Shown one piece after another: positions 36,084 through 46,104 of a stretch of 64,000 nt of DNA. Under the pieces are notes generated by a model. It was not told the origin of the DNA. It worked only from the letters and a program-made list of their open reading frames with translations, and did not search any database. Origin of the DNA: Enoplolaimus lenunculus (lineage: Eukaryota > Nematoda > Enoplea > Enoplida > Thoracostomopsidae); NCBI GenBank assembly GCA_030248215.1, contig JASANG010000440.1, forward strand, positions 1-64,000. Reading direction: 5' to 3'. The position numbers and the translations under genes are program-made. Each line of letters opens with the position of its first letter. Position 1 is the stretch's first letter.

Positions 36084-36441
36084 CAAGGATCGACCGGATA
36101 TTAATTTTGTACCGGAACCGGTGCCGGATGTTAATTGGATATAAAATCTAAATTTGTACACTGCTGGAAGTATTTAAGTCGTGCAAATATAAGTATTAAT
36201 GGATTTCAGATTAATTTTGTTTTGGATTTTTCATTCCATGTCAGTGTCCATCATGAATTGCGCGGAATTGCAGTCGCTTCAAAATAGCAAGAATATATAT
36301 TTTGACGTGCAAAAAACAATTTTATATTTGGAACCACAACAACAAAATATTCGGCATCCGGTAGGTTTATACCGGATACCGGAATCGGATGTCGAATTTT
36401 GTCAGATATTAAACCGAAAACGAATATACGATCGATCCCTG
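36084..36441. mobile_element. Family D hAT-like MITE (GATCGACCGGATA ends)
   Basis: Begins CAAGGATCGACCGGATA, ends ACGATCGATCCCTG, and is flanked by a perfect 8-bp duplication ACAAGTAC (36076-36083 and 36442-36449). CCGGAT/ATCCGG words recur in the interior. A better-preserved relative is at 50735. Confidence 0.9.
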
Positions 36442-36549
36442 ACAAGTACCGATTATGCGGTACTTAGAGACCGTTTTAAATGCGAAATCGTTTACTTCCT
36501 GTGTTTTTGTTATTCCATCGCACCTAGCAAAGTAATTTCCCAGAAAGTT

Positions 36550-36614
36550 CCAGTGAAGACTTAGGCTTAGGAATACGCTTAATCTACTGTTACGGTCCTA
36601 AAAGTAACGTTGGC
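36550..36614. mobile_element. Right-end fragment of a GGCCAATGTTA-type MITE
   Basis: CTTAGGCTTAGGAATACGC followed by CTACTGTTACGGTCC and GTAACGTTGGCC matches the right third of the family; the left part is absent. Confidence 0.75.
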
Positions 36615-36971
36615 CGGAAGTTTATATAAACCAGTGAGACTTTCGCGACTTTGTTTAGTATTTCTTAAATCTCAGCGCTTAAAATTTTCTAAATTCCCTG
36701 AAATTACAAACATAATCGCGAAATAGCAACTCGTATGCAAAAAATTACTACAAAGTAGTTGTACTGATGGTATCGGTGCATTTCCTAAGTCGACCTACTC
36801 TATCATTGGCCAGATGTCAATTGTTGTACCGGAAAACTTCACGACGTTTTGACCCCTCATTAATATAAAGGGTATAGCGAATTGTTACATTTCTATCAGA
36901 AATAAATATGGGTATTCGTTAGCTTTCAAGACCAAATATGCAAACGTATGTATGCTTGCAATCATCATCAT

Positions 36972-37763
36972 GGCCCATGTTAGTTTAACGAGCGTCCAAG
37001 TTTCTGGTAGGTCTATAAAAGAGTGCTGTATTGACCCTAATACGAGGGGGTCCCTGTGAATACTTCGTGATTTCGACAACGGTTTGAAACCACCAACTCC
37101 GCGTTCAGCTCCGTTTCCAATGACGCTTATATCGCTCTAGTTTAGTACATGCAGTCGTTTTCCCTTTTATTCCCCCCAAGCACCGTGATAAAGCTATACA
37201 CCAGTAAGGCACAAGTATGACTATAAAAGTATAACAAGTGATATGCTTATGCTGCCGAGCTTAAAACCTCCGAAAGTGCCGTGGTTTAGGATTTGGATTT
37301 AGATTTTAGTTTTTAGGTTGAAATATATTTAGGAGTGGCACAGCCACCTACAGTCCCCATTTTAAGTCCCAACCAATAGGAGTCCGTATCCCTAATAGAG
37401 CCCATAAATGTCAATGATCCGAAGTATAACCTTGCACTATCGCTCAAGATTTTAATGCAAGGTCAAAACCGTTTAATTCAACGGATAGTTGCAATACCGG
37501 ATATATATCAGTAAAGAAGGGTGGCGCAGGGCTGGTTTAAAATAAATAACAGTCCGTAACCGAATAACAAGGGGGGTACCCTCTGGAGAGGCCAAATAAA
37601 CATCGCCCCCTCTCTCTTATTCGGGTCACTGCAGTAAGTTTAGATTCTACATAACATTTCTTTGCTTAGACTTAAGCTTACGCTTAGGAACACATTTTTG
37701 CAACGGTTAGGCTTAGGAATACGCTTAGAATCGACTGTTACGCCCCTTAAGACTACATTGGCC
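36972..37763. mobile_element. GGCCAATGTTA-type MITE split by a TA-target MITE
   Basis: Ends GGCCCATGTTAG and CTACATTGGCC are flanked by ATCATCAT on both sides (36964-36971 and 37764-37771), although the flank is low-complexity. The interior is interrupted at 37026-37634. Confidence 0.9.
37026..37634. mobile_element. TA-target MITE nested in a GGCCAATGTTA-type MITE
   Basis: Ends CTGTATTGACCCTAATACG and CTTATTCGGGTCACTGCAG. Intact host copies read AAAGAGTAGGTTTAG at this point, while here the flanks are AAAGAGTG and TAAGTTTAG, consistent with TA duplication plus two substitutions. It is about 150 bases longer than other copies because of extra sequence in its left half. Confidence 0.88.
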
Positions 37764-37929
37764 ATCATCATAAAGAAAAATGTTGTACCGAGGTGATTCC
37801 AGCTGAACAAAATTAGTCAACACTAAGTTAATTTTACAAAGATAATTATATATATATTAGCCGCAAATAATTTTCTACGTTGTGCACTGTTGCTACTCTC
37901 AAAGTTGTTTCTGAACAAACCAAATATCC

Positions 37930-38790
37930 GAGTCGCTCAATTTACAGAACGCCAGCGTTTTTACTAATGAAAAGAACACATACACATGATCACAGGAGAA
38001 ACAACCGAACTGTCCAAACCGGCCGGTAAATACTGTTCAAGCTACATTGCTGAAATGCGTGCCATTGATCTGGCATGTGACTGGACGCTAGACAACAACA
38101 TAGGCAATGGCAGTAAATCAAATGTGGTTAACATATTTACTGACTCTAAGAGTGCTGTCACACATCTTGCGAATGGACCAGCTAAGACCGTCAATGAATC
38201 CGAAGCTAAACTTTGGAACAAACTGGATAACATTACGAAACATAACAAAGCCAAGTTGACTTTCCAATGGGTCCCTGGCCACAGTGACATCGAAGGAAAC
38301 GACAAAGTTGACATGCTCGCTAAGGTCGGATCGCAACTGCCGCAAGAAACAACATCCCTACTACCAACGGTTGCGGCAGTAATTAAACGTAAAACCAAGA
38401 GCCAATGGAAATCTTCAGTCTCTCATAAGCTGTTTGGAAATAACATCCCTAAACTTTCCGAGCAGGAGCGCGAAATCCCTAAACGAGGGAGAACCATTCT
38501 TGCCCAACTACGATGCGAAGGCCACTGTCCTGTTCTCGGACAATACCTACACCGAATTCGTAAAAAGACGGATAGTCATGTGTGGCGTGTGGTGCCGAGC
38601 TCGATGACGTCAACCACCTCATTGTCGATTGTCCTGCTCTTACAACTACAAGATTAAAGTACCTGGATACAACGGCAAGCGTCCGCGATCTATGGAGTCG
38701 ACCCAAAGAAGTCTATCAGATGCTGCAGCATAGCGGCCGCCTCGGCCGACGTCAATAATCTCCGGATTTCGACGATGGAAATCACAACAA
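37930..38790 (+). mobile_element. 5'-truncated LINE remnant: RNase H domain and zinc-like tail
   Basis: The frame 37986-38657 reads as a LINE-type RNase H. It has the AEMRAIDLACDW, IFTDSKSAVTHL and FQWVPGHSDIEGNDKVDMLA motifs, followed by ILAQLRCEGHCPVLGQYLHRI. The Cys/His tail (AELDDVNHLIVDCPAL, then LWSRPKEVYQMLQ and a stop near 38757) continues in a different frame, so there is at least one frameshift near 38585. Reverse transcriptase and endonuclease are missing. RNase H places it in an RNase H-bearing non-LTR clade (I-like or a relative), distinct from the Jockey piece at 40960. Confidence 0.85.
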
Positions 38791-38835
38791 CAACCCATAC
38801 AAAACTATAATGATACATTTTCAAAACTGTACCAT

Positions 38836-38913
38836 TAGCCATTTTCCGTTTCCGTTATTTTGATCACTATCCGTTTCTGCTTCCGTTATTTATACTATCC
38901 GTTTACACCCTGG
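38836..38913. mobile_element. Family A-like tail fragment
   Basis: TTTTGATCACTATCCGTTTC and TCCGTTTACACCCTG match a fragment at 11551 and a family A right end. No left end is seen. Confidence 0.5.
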
Positions 38914-38919
38914 ACTCAA

Positions 38920-39835
38920 CATTTTGAGTTGTAATACTATATCATCTAAAGGCCGTATGCTTGAGCTTGAAGTTATTTGCAACAAATCTCTATATTGTTT
39001 GTTTACAAAATTTTTCCAAAAGCGATAAAATAAGTATCAAAACTAATATTGCAATTTTCGTTCAGACAAAAAGTTTAATTCTGACTGCAATTCCGATTTG
39101 AATCAAATTTTATTGCGAATGGAACCCTGACGGTCACTACGCGTATGCAGACTACAAAGTATCCAAAAACATGATAGCGCTTTCGATATCTTGCGTGCGA
39201 AGCTCCTATAGCTGAACAGTGATGATAAATGCTTTTCACCCATGAGACACTTATCGGAGCAGGTGAATCGAAGTTAGGGAGTTTAAACTATGTTCAATTT
39301 GTCTAATATGTCTTGCCAGAAATTTTGGTTTTAGGTTTGAGAGAAGTTACGACAATTTATTGCTAAAAATTGTACCAAAACTTAAAGTCAAACATAGCGA
39401 AGGATATCCAAAAATCTTGGTTTTAGAAAAATGAAACCGGAGCCGATGAGCAATTTTCTGCCGGAACCGGTGGCAGACCTTCATTTATACCCTGTAATGT
39501 TCGGTCGGTCTAACAGAAAAGTGATCTGTGCCGTAACCAGTACCTACAGATTAATACACTAGACACATCAAGTGCATACAGAAGGCAATTGGAGTAGGAA
39601 ACTGTGAAATTCTCACTTCAAATTTTAATGAACATATTAACGTAAATTAAATCCGAATCAGAATGCAAAATTATAATGCGGCGAGATTCCACTGTGAAAC
39701 AATATATCAGAATCAATTTATACATGAAGTTCAAATACTTTATGTCAGCAGGTATCTTTTCGATTCATATTATGTAACATTGAACTTCGCGATGCTCAAC
39801 TGAAAACGCAACCAAACTTGTTTCAAAATAACTTT
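38920..39835. other. Intergenic sequence with a tRNA-like scrap
   Basis: At 39195-39290 GAAGCTCCTATAGCTGAACAG followed by GTGAATCGAAGTT resembles the tRNA-like core of the 3701 element, decayed. At 39420-39490 a CCGGAGCC/GCAGACCT scrap ends in TACCCTG, like family A. Nothing else is recognised. Confidence 0.5.
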
Positions 39836-42800
39836 TCAAGACGGATCACCATCAGTTGTAGGTGGCAAAGGTTCTTGCGTCGCTGAAATACATAACTGAA
39901 ACTACGTGCAGAATCTTATCTGTTGCTCTATGTAGTATCACGCAGTCCCAATATGACAATTCCTTCTGGCATTATCCGCTGACGTCACACCACATGAAGT
40001 GAAAAATAAAGGCTTTATAAAACCGTAAATACAGCCAAGCAGAAAGAGACACATACGTACCTTTATACGCCATATCCAAAGCACTAGAAATGGTTTGCAT
40101 ATCAGCTTCGATTGTTTTCGCCCAATTTTCAACATCACCAATTTCCTGAAATATAAACATTACTAAACTCATAGAATAGTGACAAGGATTGTTTTCGTAT
40201 TCAGCTGGTGTAAACTTTATCCAACCATATCCTCAGCGAGTCCGTTGTGGGTTAGCAGAATAAACAGAGCAACAATTGTACACGAATGACACACAGAATC
40301 AGGTGTAGGCCATTTCACTACACTGTATACCTGATAGTTTATTATGTTTGTGTTGCAATAAACTGCTTTGAAACGTAAACAATAAAACTAATTAAAATAA
40401 ATGACGAACTAATCAGTAGCCATAGATGATACAGTTATTCATATACCAGGGTGCAACCGGAATTACAATTTACCGGAACCGGAACCGGAATTTGACAATT
40501 TTACCGGAACCGGAACCGGAACCGGAATTTGAAAATTTTACCGGAACCGGAACCGGAAAGTGAAAAATGCATTTCACCAAAAATTTCGTTTTAATCTTAT
40601 TTTTTGCTCTATTATTTGTGAAATAACCTTAGTCGAACATAGATATTTATTTTATTTGTTGTATTTTAGATTTTCGTCGTCGACTGAAGTGAAATCCACC
40701 ATCAATGGCTTATATTCGGAATACAAGTGGCTTTCTAAAGAGATTCTTAAAGATTAGCAAAGTTAAAAAAACGGCCAAATTATAACACCGGAACTTTTAA
40801 ATCCGGTAAAAATTTACCGGAACCGGAACCGGAAGGTGAAAAAATGCCGGAACCGGAATTCCGGTTGCACCCTGTCATATACATATTCTGTTGCAACCAT
40901 TAGTTTTGCAATTAAAGTATAAAAAGTGACCCATGTCAACAATAGGGGCCTACCCATCTGGAAACAGGGGCCTTCATTGGAGTGTTAGATGCTGAATATA
41001 AGGCGGGGTTCGTCCAAAAATCCAGTATCTGAAATGGTGTTGGAGACGCTGCGCAAATGTATAGGTGTCTGGTCTGACGTCATGTGGAGCGCCCTGGCAC
41101 TTTGGGTATCGGTCCGGTATGCTTAAAATGATACAGTGTTGGTATGACATCAGATTTGAGCAGTGACCGGAGCGAAGCTGCAACAAATGACATGTTTGCT
41201 TGCACGTCCGCGTCTCTTCTGATTTGTACACTTGAAAATGCCGGGTGCCCAGGAGTGGGCTCGGAGAATGATAAATCAACCCTTTGCGAACGTACACCAT
41301 ATGCAGGTTTTCCTTCGTTGTACTGGCTTCTCCAAAGCTTGAAAATTTCCGCCGGAGGGCGATTTCTGCCCCCCCCCAGGAGTTTCCTGGGGACCCCCAA
41401 GAGTTTCCTCGAGGGCAGCTAATTTTGCTGGGGGCAGTTTTTCTGGGGGGGCAGATGATCTGGGGGGTCCTGGGGGGCAGGCTTAAAATTTTGCAAGCCG
41501 ACTTTCTGGACCATTTTTTTTTATTTTAGATCGTGTTTCCAACTCAACTAAAGATTACTCATCGCTCAACATGACAAAAATTCCCCGCAAACGCTAATAA
41601 CAATAATTTTAACTAATATTACTGGCAACTTTACCAGAAGTTGAAAGAAGCACAGTTATATAAAATATAAATAATCTATAATTGAAACTGTGATTAACAA
41701 ATATTTTATATATTAGTCACAGCTTCAGTTTATCATAAGGCTCAGGCGGGTTGAACTTGTTGCTGCAAGGTACTTTCGAATGCTGTATGCCCTGAAACGG
41801 TTTTTATATAATTGTGCTTTTTTCAGTTCATTATTGAATTGTACTAGTTACTACCGGTATTTGTAACGCTATTAAAAAAGTATGAGTACTCAGCGTAATA
41901 TAAAATCACATGTTGCCGAATGTCCGCCTCAAACAAAGTCCAGGTCTTTATGTTTTAACATTGAAATTTTTGGCTTAGAAAAGTCCTGGGGGTCCCAGCA
42001 AAAAAATTTGCTAGGAGGCATTTTGCTGGGGGGCGGCCGAAAATTCGCCAGAAGGAATTTCCGGGGGTGGCAAAATTTTCGCCGGGGGGAAATGAATATT
42101 TTGAAAAGTGCTGCCCCCCCCCCGCTGTGGAGAAGCCAGTTGTATGTAGTTGCAGCATCATGTTGTTGAATAGTGCCGGCGCAGGAGTTTTTCGGATACA
42201 TCTTCCTTCGGCGTCTAGAATCAGGGCGTTCCGAAACGTCCTAGTTTGGTTGATTGTCGTTATGGTAGGATGCTAGATATTGGTATGACAGGAGCTTGGC
42301 ATGGGTCTTCACTACAAGCATGCTGGCTTCATTGTGGAGAACCGAGAACGAGAGCTGACTACCGAGATCGGCCAGGCAGAGTACCGGTCTGGGTCAATTT
42401 TTGGTCATTACCCGAACAAATTAAAATTTTCAAAACATTATAATGCTTTTTTTCGCAATTTTTTGTGCTTGATATAGTTTTTTGTGTTCTTCATAGCTTT
42501 TGTGAGTTTTTCAAATTATCTGCTCGTAATCATTGCGTAACTACACCATTTCATGATTCCACAGAAAATTTTATTCATAAAGTACAGTCATACGCCTGCT
42601 GAATCCTCGACTAATAGTATCGGTTCCAAATCACCGAAACTCAAAAAAGCGAGACCGAGACATGCCAAATACCGATACTTGCCGAGACCGAGACACTCAT
42701 GCCACAATAGAAGTGCGTTGTTCTGCGTGACTGCAGCTTTTGTATGTTGGTGCTGTTGATATTTGGTGACCAAATTGGGCAGACGTAGTTGAGGACGGAC

Positions 42801-43797
42801 CTGCTAACGGCTTTGCATGTTGTGAGCATGATTTCTTTCTATTGGGACCAAAACGAGCTTGCAAGAGCCTGCAGGATGTTATTGCGTTGATTAACCTTCT
42901 TTCTAGACTTATGTTTAGGCTTAGAGTTAAGTATAGTTCGCAGAGAGGGACCATAGAGGTTTGTTACTTCGGTGTAACCGAAGCCCCTAGTTGAAGCTCA
43001 CCCCGCACCGTTGGAGCCTAGGTAATGCCCAGGCACCTAATAGTTAACATTGAATAAACTAATTTAAAGCTAACCTTTATCGCTGTATTAAAATTGTCAA
43101 TCAACTGCAACCATTGTCCAGTCTGTTTCGCCAATTGCCCAGCGTTATGTTGCAGCTTTTTCGCTTCAGCGTCCAACCGTTTCTGATTGCTGTACGCAAG
43201 CGATACTCTGTATAAAATTTAATACGAAACTGTCAAAATCATGCGAGTTCGTATTTGCTCATGTTTAATAACTTCATGCACTATAGAAGAATCTGGAAAT
43301 CCGGCAATGAATACACGATCCGGTTGAGTAGAATGAAAGAAAACACTTTCCTGCGCTGAACTATGATGCTCACAAACACAGTTTATATGTGCGTATTGAC
43401 GTAAAATTGTTTACAAAATTACCTAACATTTAGTTGATCAACAAGTGTATGAGTGAGGGCATTCGCTGCAGCAATTACTTCTGACTTGCGCTTATCTGAT
43501 TAAATAATACAAAATAAATATATGTCATACGAGTTTAATGTCTCCGCAATTGGTGCATGTAAATTTTTACGGTTATAAATAACTATACCTATTTCTTTTT
43601 AATAAGAATGACGGAACACAAATTTCGAAAAGATATATACCACAAACTAAACAAATTTAACAATAAACCAGTATATACCGTTACGAATAATAAAACAAAT
43701 TAAAAAAATTATGTAAAATGCTACACAACTAACAACCTTGCAATTCTTTTCGCAGCTGCTGTTTTGCCTGGTGTTCTTTGAGTAAAGTAGTAAGCAT
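39836..43797 (-). CDS. BLOC1S1: BLOC1S1: BLOC-1/BORC subunit 1
   Basis: Five exons with matching phases: 43737-43797, 43423-43495, 43075-43207, 40061-40145, 39836-39882; 132 residues, near the 125 of the human protein. Exon 1 is MLTTLLKEHQAKQQLRKELQ, almost the human start. Exons 2-3 give ALTHTLVDQLNV, YSNQKRLDAEAKKLQ and AKQTGQWLQLIDNFN. Exon 4 gives EIGDVENWAKTIEADM and ALDMAYK. Exon 5 is a short Pro-rich tail ending in DPS. The protein is a helical subunit shared by BLOC-1 (lysosome-related organelle biogenesis) and BORC (lysosome positioning); a mitochondrial acetylation role (GCN5L1) is also described for the family. Intron 3 is 2.9 kb and full of transposons, while the others are 3 kb or less of mostly unique sequence. 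It is oriented away from the large plus-strand gene at 46105. Confidence 0.97.
40447..40874. mobile_element. Family A hAT-like MITE, well preserved
   Basis: CAGGGTGCAACCGGAATT and AATTCCGGTTGCACCCTG are perfect inverted ends, flanked by a perfect 8-bp duplication TCATATAC (40439-40446 and 40875-40882). Runs of ACCGGAACCGGAACCGG lie next to both ends. It is in intron 3 of BLOC1S1. Confidence 0.95.
41334..42139. mobile_element. 806-bp TIR element with 5-bp target duplication (copy 2)
   Basis: Ends CTGGCTTCTCCAAAGC and GCTGTGGAGAAGCCAG are flanked by TTGTA (41329-41333 and 42140-42144). The centre matches copy 1 (32579-33370) in reverse complement, including ATTATTGTTATTAGCG and its complement near 41590. 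It interrupts the Jockey LINE remnant, so it is younger than that insertion. Confidence 0.92.
42600..42710. mobile_element. Family C hAT-like fragment inside the LINE remnant
   Basis: AAAAAAGCGAGACCGAGAC, ATACCGATACTTGCCGAGACC and GAGACACTCATGCC match the family C element at 33499. It breaks the LINE reading just after its LQSRRT/TQNNALL region. The ends are approximate. Confidence 0.65.
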
Positions 43798-43984
43798 AGT
43801 ACGTATATAATACGTAATAATAATAATACAGAAGACACTACGGTTAGAATTAAGTCTATGCCTAAGTTACAGTTATAGGTCCGGCGACAAGGCTGCACCT
43901 GATGCCAATGTTTTATTTATTAGTTTGTTGTCTATTGCCTTTGTATATGTTGTCTACATCGGATTAAAACACTAATGTATATGT

Positions 43985-44150
43985 AGTGTCAGAACTGCAC
44001 AGTCGGGACGACCCCTTTCCTCGAAGTACTGTGAATATACATCACTTTCCTCTTAATTTTCCGAAAGATATGACCAGGCCGGGAATCGAACCTAGGACCT
44101 CTCGCTCGCGCAAGCGCGCTACCCATTACACCACGCGGCCGATATCCTAC
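43985..44150 (-). mobile_element. tRNA-derived SINE-like element
   Basis: On the reverse strand GGCCGCGTGGTGTAATGGGT, GCGCGCTTGCGCGAGCGAG and GGTTCGATTCCCGGC resemble the D arm, anticodon arm and T arm of a tRNA. The 3' side does not pair with the 5' side to make an acceptor stem, and unrelated sequence follows, so this is a SINE head, not a tRNA gene. Confidence 0.7.
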
Positions 44151-44228
44151 TTTTTTCTGGTGGTATATGTGCACGAGTATGTATGTCTTAACATTACACA
44201 CTGCGCATACACAAGCCGCGTATACTCA

Positions 44229-44506
44229 CATATAGTGCCTTCATATGCAACAGCAGTAAAACATGGAACAACCAAGATACTTCAGTGTAATGTTGAGGTT
44301 CTTATAAGGCATGAAAACTTGAATACTAGCGCGTTGGACTGAGAATCTGCCGACCATTAGTCATGGGATCGAAACCTCGTAAAAACACCCTCATTTTCAG
44401 CTCCTGAGTTATCAATTTTTATGCCTTACAAAAACCTCAACATTACTCTATTGTATATTGGTTCTTCCATGTCTTACTGCTGCTGCATAGGAAGGCACTA
44501 CATATG
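44229..44506. mobile_element. Foldback element with tRNA-like core
   Basis: Arms of about 84 bases (44229-44312 and 44421-44506) are inverted copies sharing GTAATGTTGAGGTT, CAGCAGTAA, ACATGGAA and ATAGTGCCTTC. The core at 44325-44378 reads AGCGCGTTGGACTGAGAATC and GGGATCGAAACC, matching the anticodon-arm-like and B-box parts of the element at 17985 but lacking its A-box segment. Confidence 0.75.
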
Positions 44507-44509
44507 CAT

Positions 44510-45735
44510 CAGTGTACTAACCAATGTGCAGCATCAGCATGAGGTTTCATTTTGCGCCCATGTATTCGCATGTCACAAGCGTTACGGCAGTTAACACGTA
44601 ATAAATTTAACATTTGTCGCGTGTTAATTTTATCTTATTACCTATTTTGTGGCAGGAATAAATTGTGTGTCATAAACAACGCATAACCCGTACGATTCCG
44701 AGTAATTTACCACCATCGCCTAGACAACGTCTTGGAATCATCAAGGGATAAGTTTCTGTACTAGCTAAGAATTTATCATTTATCTCAGAATCCAAAAATG
44801 AAAAAGTGGAAAATATGTCTCAAACGCATCTAACATTTTTTCATCTAATCGAAACTAAAACAAAAAAGTTTTCTCAACGTGTTGTAACAAGCACTGCCAC
44901 AAAAATACACGATTTGTCGTTAGGTAACAGAGATTGAAATAATTAGCATTTACTGTTACGCTTGATTCGCCGCTCAGCGCCGTGTGCTACAACGGGCGCA
45001 TTGAAATAAGTCTGTTATATAATATGTGTAAACCGATACGTGATAAATTTCTGTGTTCCAGCAGCAGGTGCCACGACCCATGCGTATCATGATACTTTTA
45101 ATTACAAAAATTACTTAGCAAGCAGAAAGACAACAGAAGACAAAATTTTAGAAGAAAGCTAATTTTTACATGTTGAGCATAATTGATTGTTTTGGGGATA
45201 TTTACAGTTCAAATTACATCACGTCTGCATAATGCTAATTGTTTTGGGGTATATTTACTGTCGAATTACTTCACGTTAACAAATTGTCAACATCTTTCAA
45301 GCACCTGAAGTCTAAGATTAAATTTGAAACTCCAGTTTTGTCAAGATGTGTTTTGTAAACGTGAGACATGATTGTCTGTCTACGTATGCAATATAGAGCA
45401 ATGCAATATATTGATACATTGCGGTAACATACACGTCTACAAATATAGTCGATGATAAAAGCAATTCCGATTCAAAACTAGTTCCATTTCCGATTCCGAT
45501 TGCACAATTAATCCTAATCGGAATTTTATAATTTTAATCTTAACCCTACTTGTTGTGATACGTTGCATACAATATTAGTATTATTTGTCTATTAAGGTCT
45601 TTTGATGATTAATATTTGTCAATACAACTTTTACGTACAGTCACGAAATTTCTAGTTTCGCTTCCGGTTACAATTCCGGTATAAATTTGCTTTTCTCCGG
45701 TATAATCCAATTTCGCTTTGCACTCTGAAAAGCAG
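44510..45735. other. Intergenic sequence between BLOC1S1 and the R3H-like gene
   Basis: At 45430-45735 TTCCGATTCCGATTGCAC and CCGGTATAATCCAATTTCGC with TTTGCACTCTG suggest a decayed hAT-like piece. The rest is AT-rich with no exon recognised. Confidence 0.45.
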
Positions 45736-45739
45736 TTAG

Positions 45740-45815
45740 AGGCGGGCTGCGGGACAGAGTGGTTGAGCGTTCGTTTAAAGATCCGGAGGCTGTTCGATCT
45801 CCGCTCCGTATGTCA
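45740..45815 (+). mobile_element. tRNA-like (SINE) element
   Basis: GGGACAGAGTGGTTGAGCG resembles an A box and D arm, and GGCTGTTCGATCTCC resembles a B box about 30 bases further. No acceptor-stem pairing is seen. Confidence 0.55.
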
Positions 45816-46104
45816 TAAGTTGGGTTGGTTTACGTCAGTGTATATTTCTGAGTGCTTGCACCTGAAAAGGAGAGGCGTTCTTACGAACTTTTGATTCCAT
45901 GACCCATGAAATAAAATCTGCCTTGTATAATAGCTGTATTAGTATCTGGATGATTACCCAATGGTAATAGGATATAACTACTGTACTGACAAAAACGACA
46001 TACAAAAATAAATTTTGCATTTCAGCATTTAATTTAAGTGGTTCGTTGTGTTCGAACATGAATGTTTAATTTGAGTTCAATTGCTACTCGATGTACGAAT
46101 CAAG

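Larger units (their letters stand above)
40960..42930 (-). mobile_element. Jockey-type LINE remnant, interrupted by other elements
   Basis: On the reverse strand, 42640-42915 encodes the region after the reverse transcriptase (NILQALASSFWS, then LTTCKAVSRSVLNY and PIWSPNINSTNIQKLQ) with one in-frame stop and a frameshift. Further along comes VKTHAKLLSYQYLASYHN at about 42280-42345, and after the 41334-42139 insertion LQLRSGHCSNLMSYQ and PDRYPKCQGAPHDV at about 41080-41220. The order matches the C-terminal part of Jockey-clade ORF2. The catalytic reverse transcriptase core and endonuclease are absent. Confidence 0.82.

Noticed and set aside
41882-42201. Pro/Gly-rich frames on both strands
   Set aside because: They lie wholly in the C/G-run subterminal region of the 41334-42139 transposon.
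44075-44150. Functional tRNA gene on the minus strand
   Set aside because: D-, anticodon- and T-arm-like parts are present, but the 5' and 3' sides do not form an acceptor stem and SINE-like tail sequence follows.
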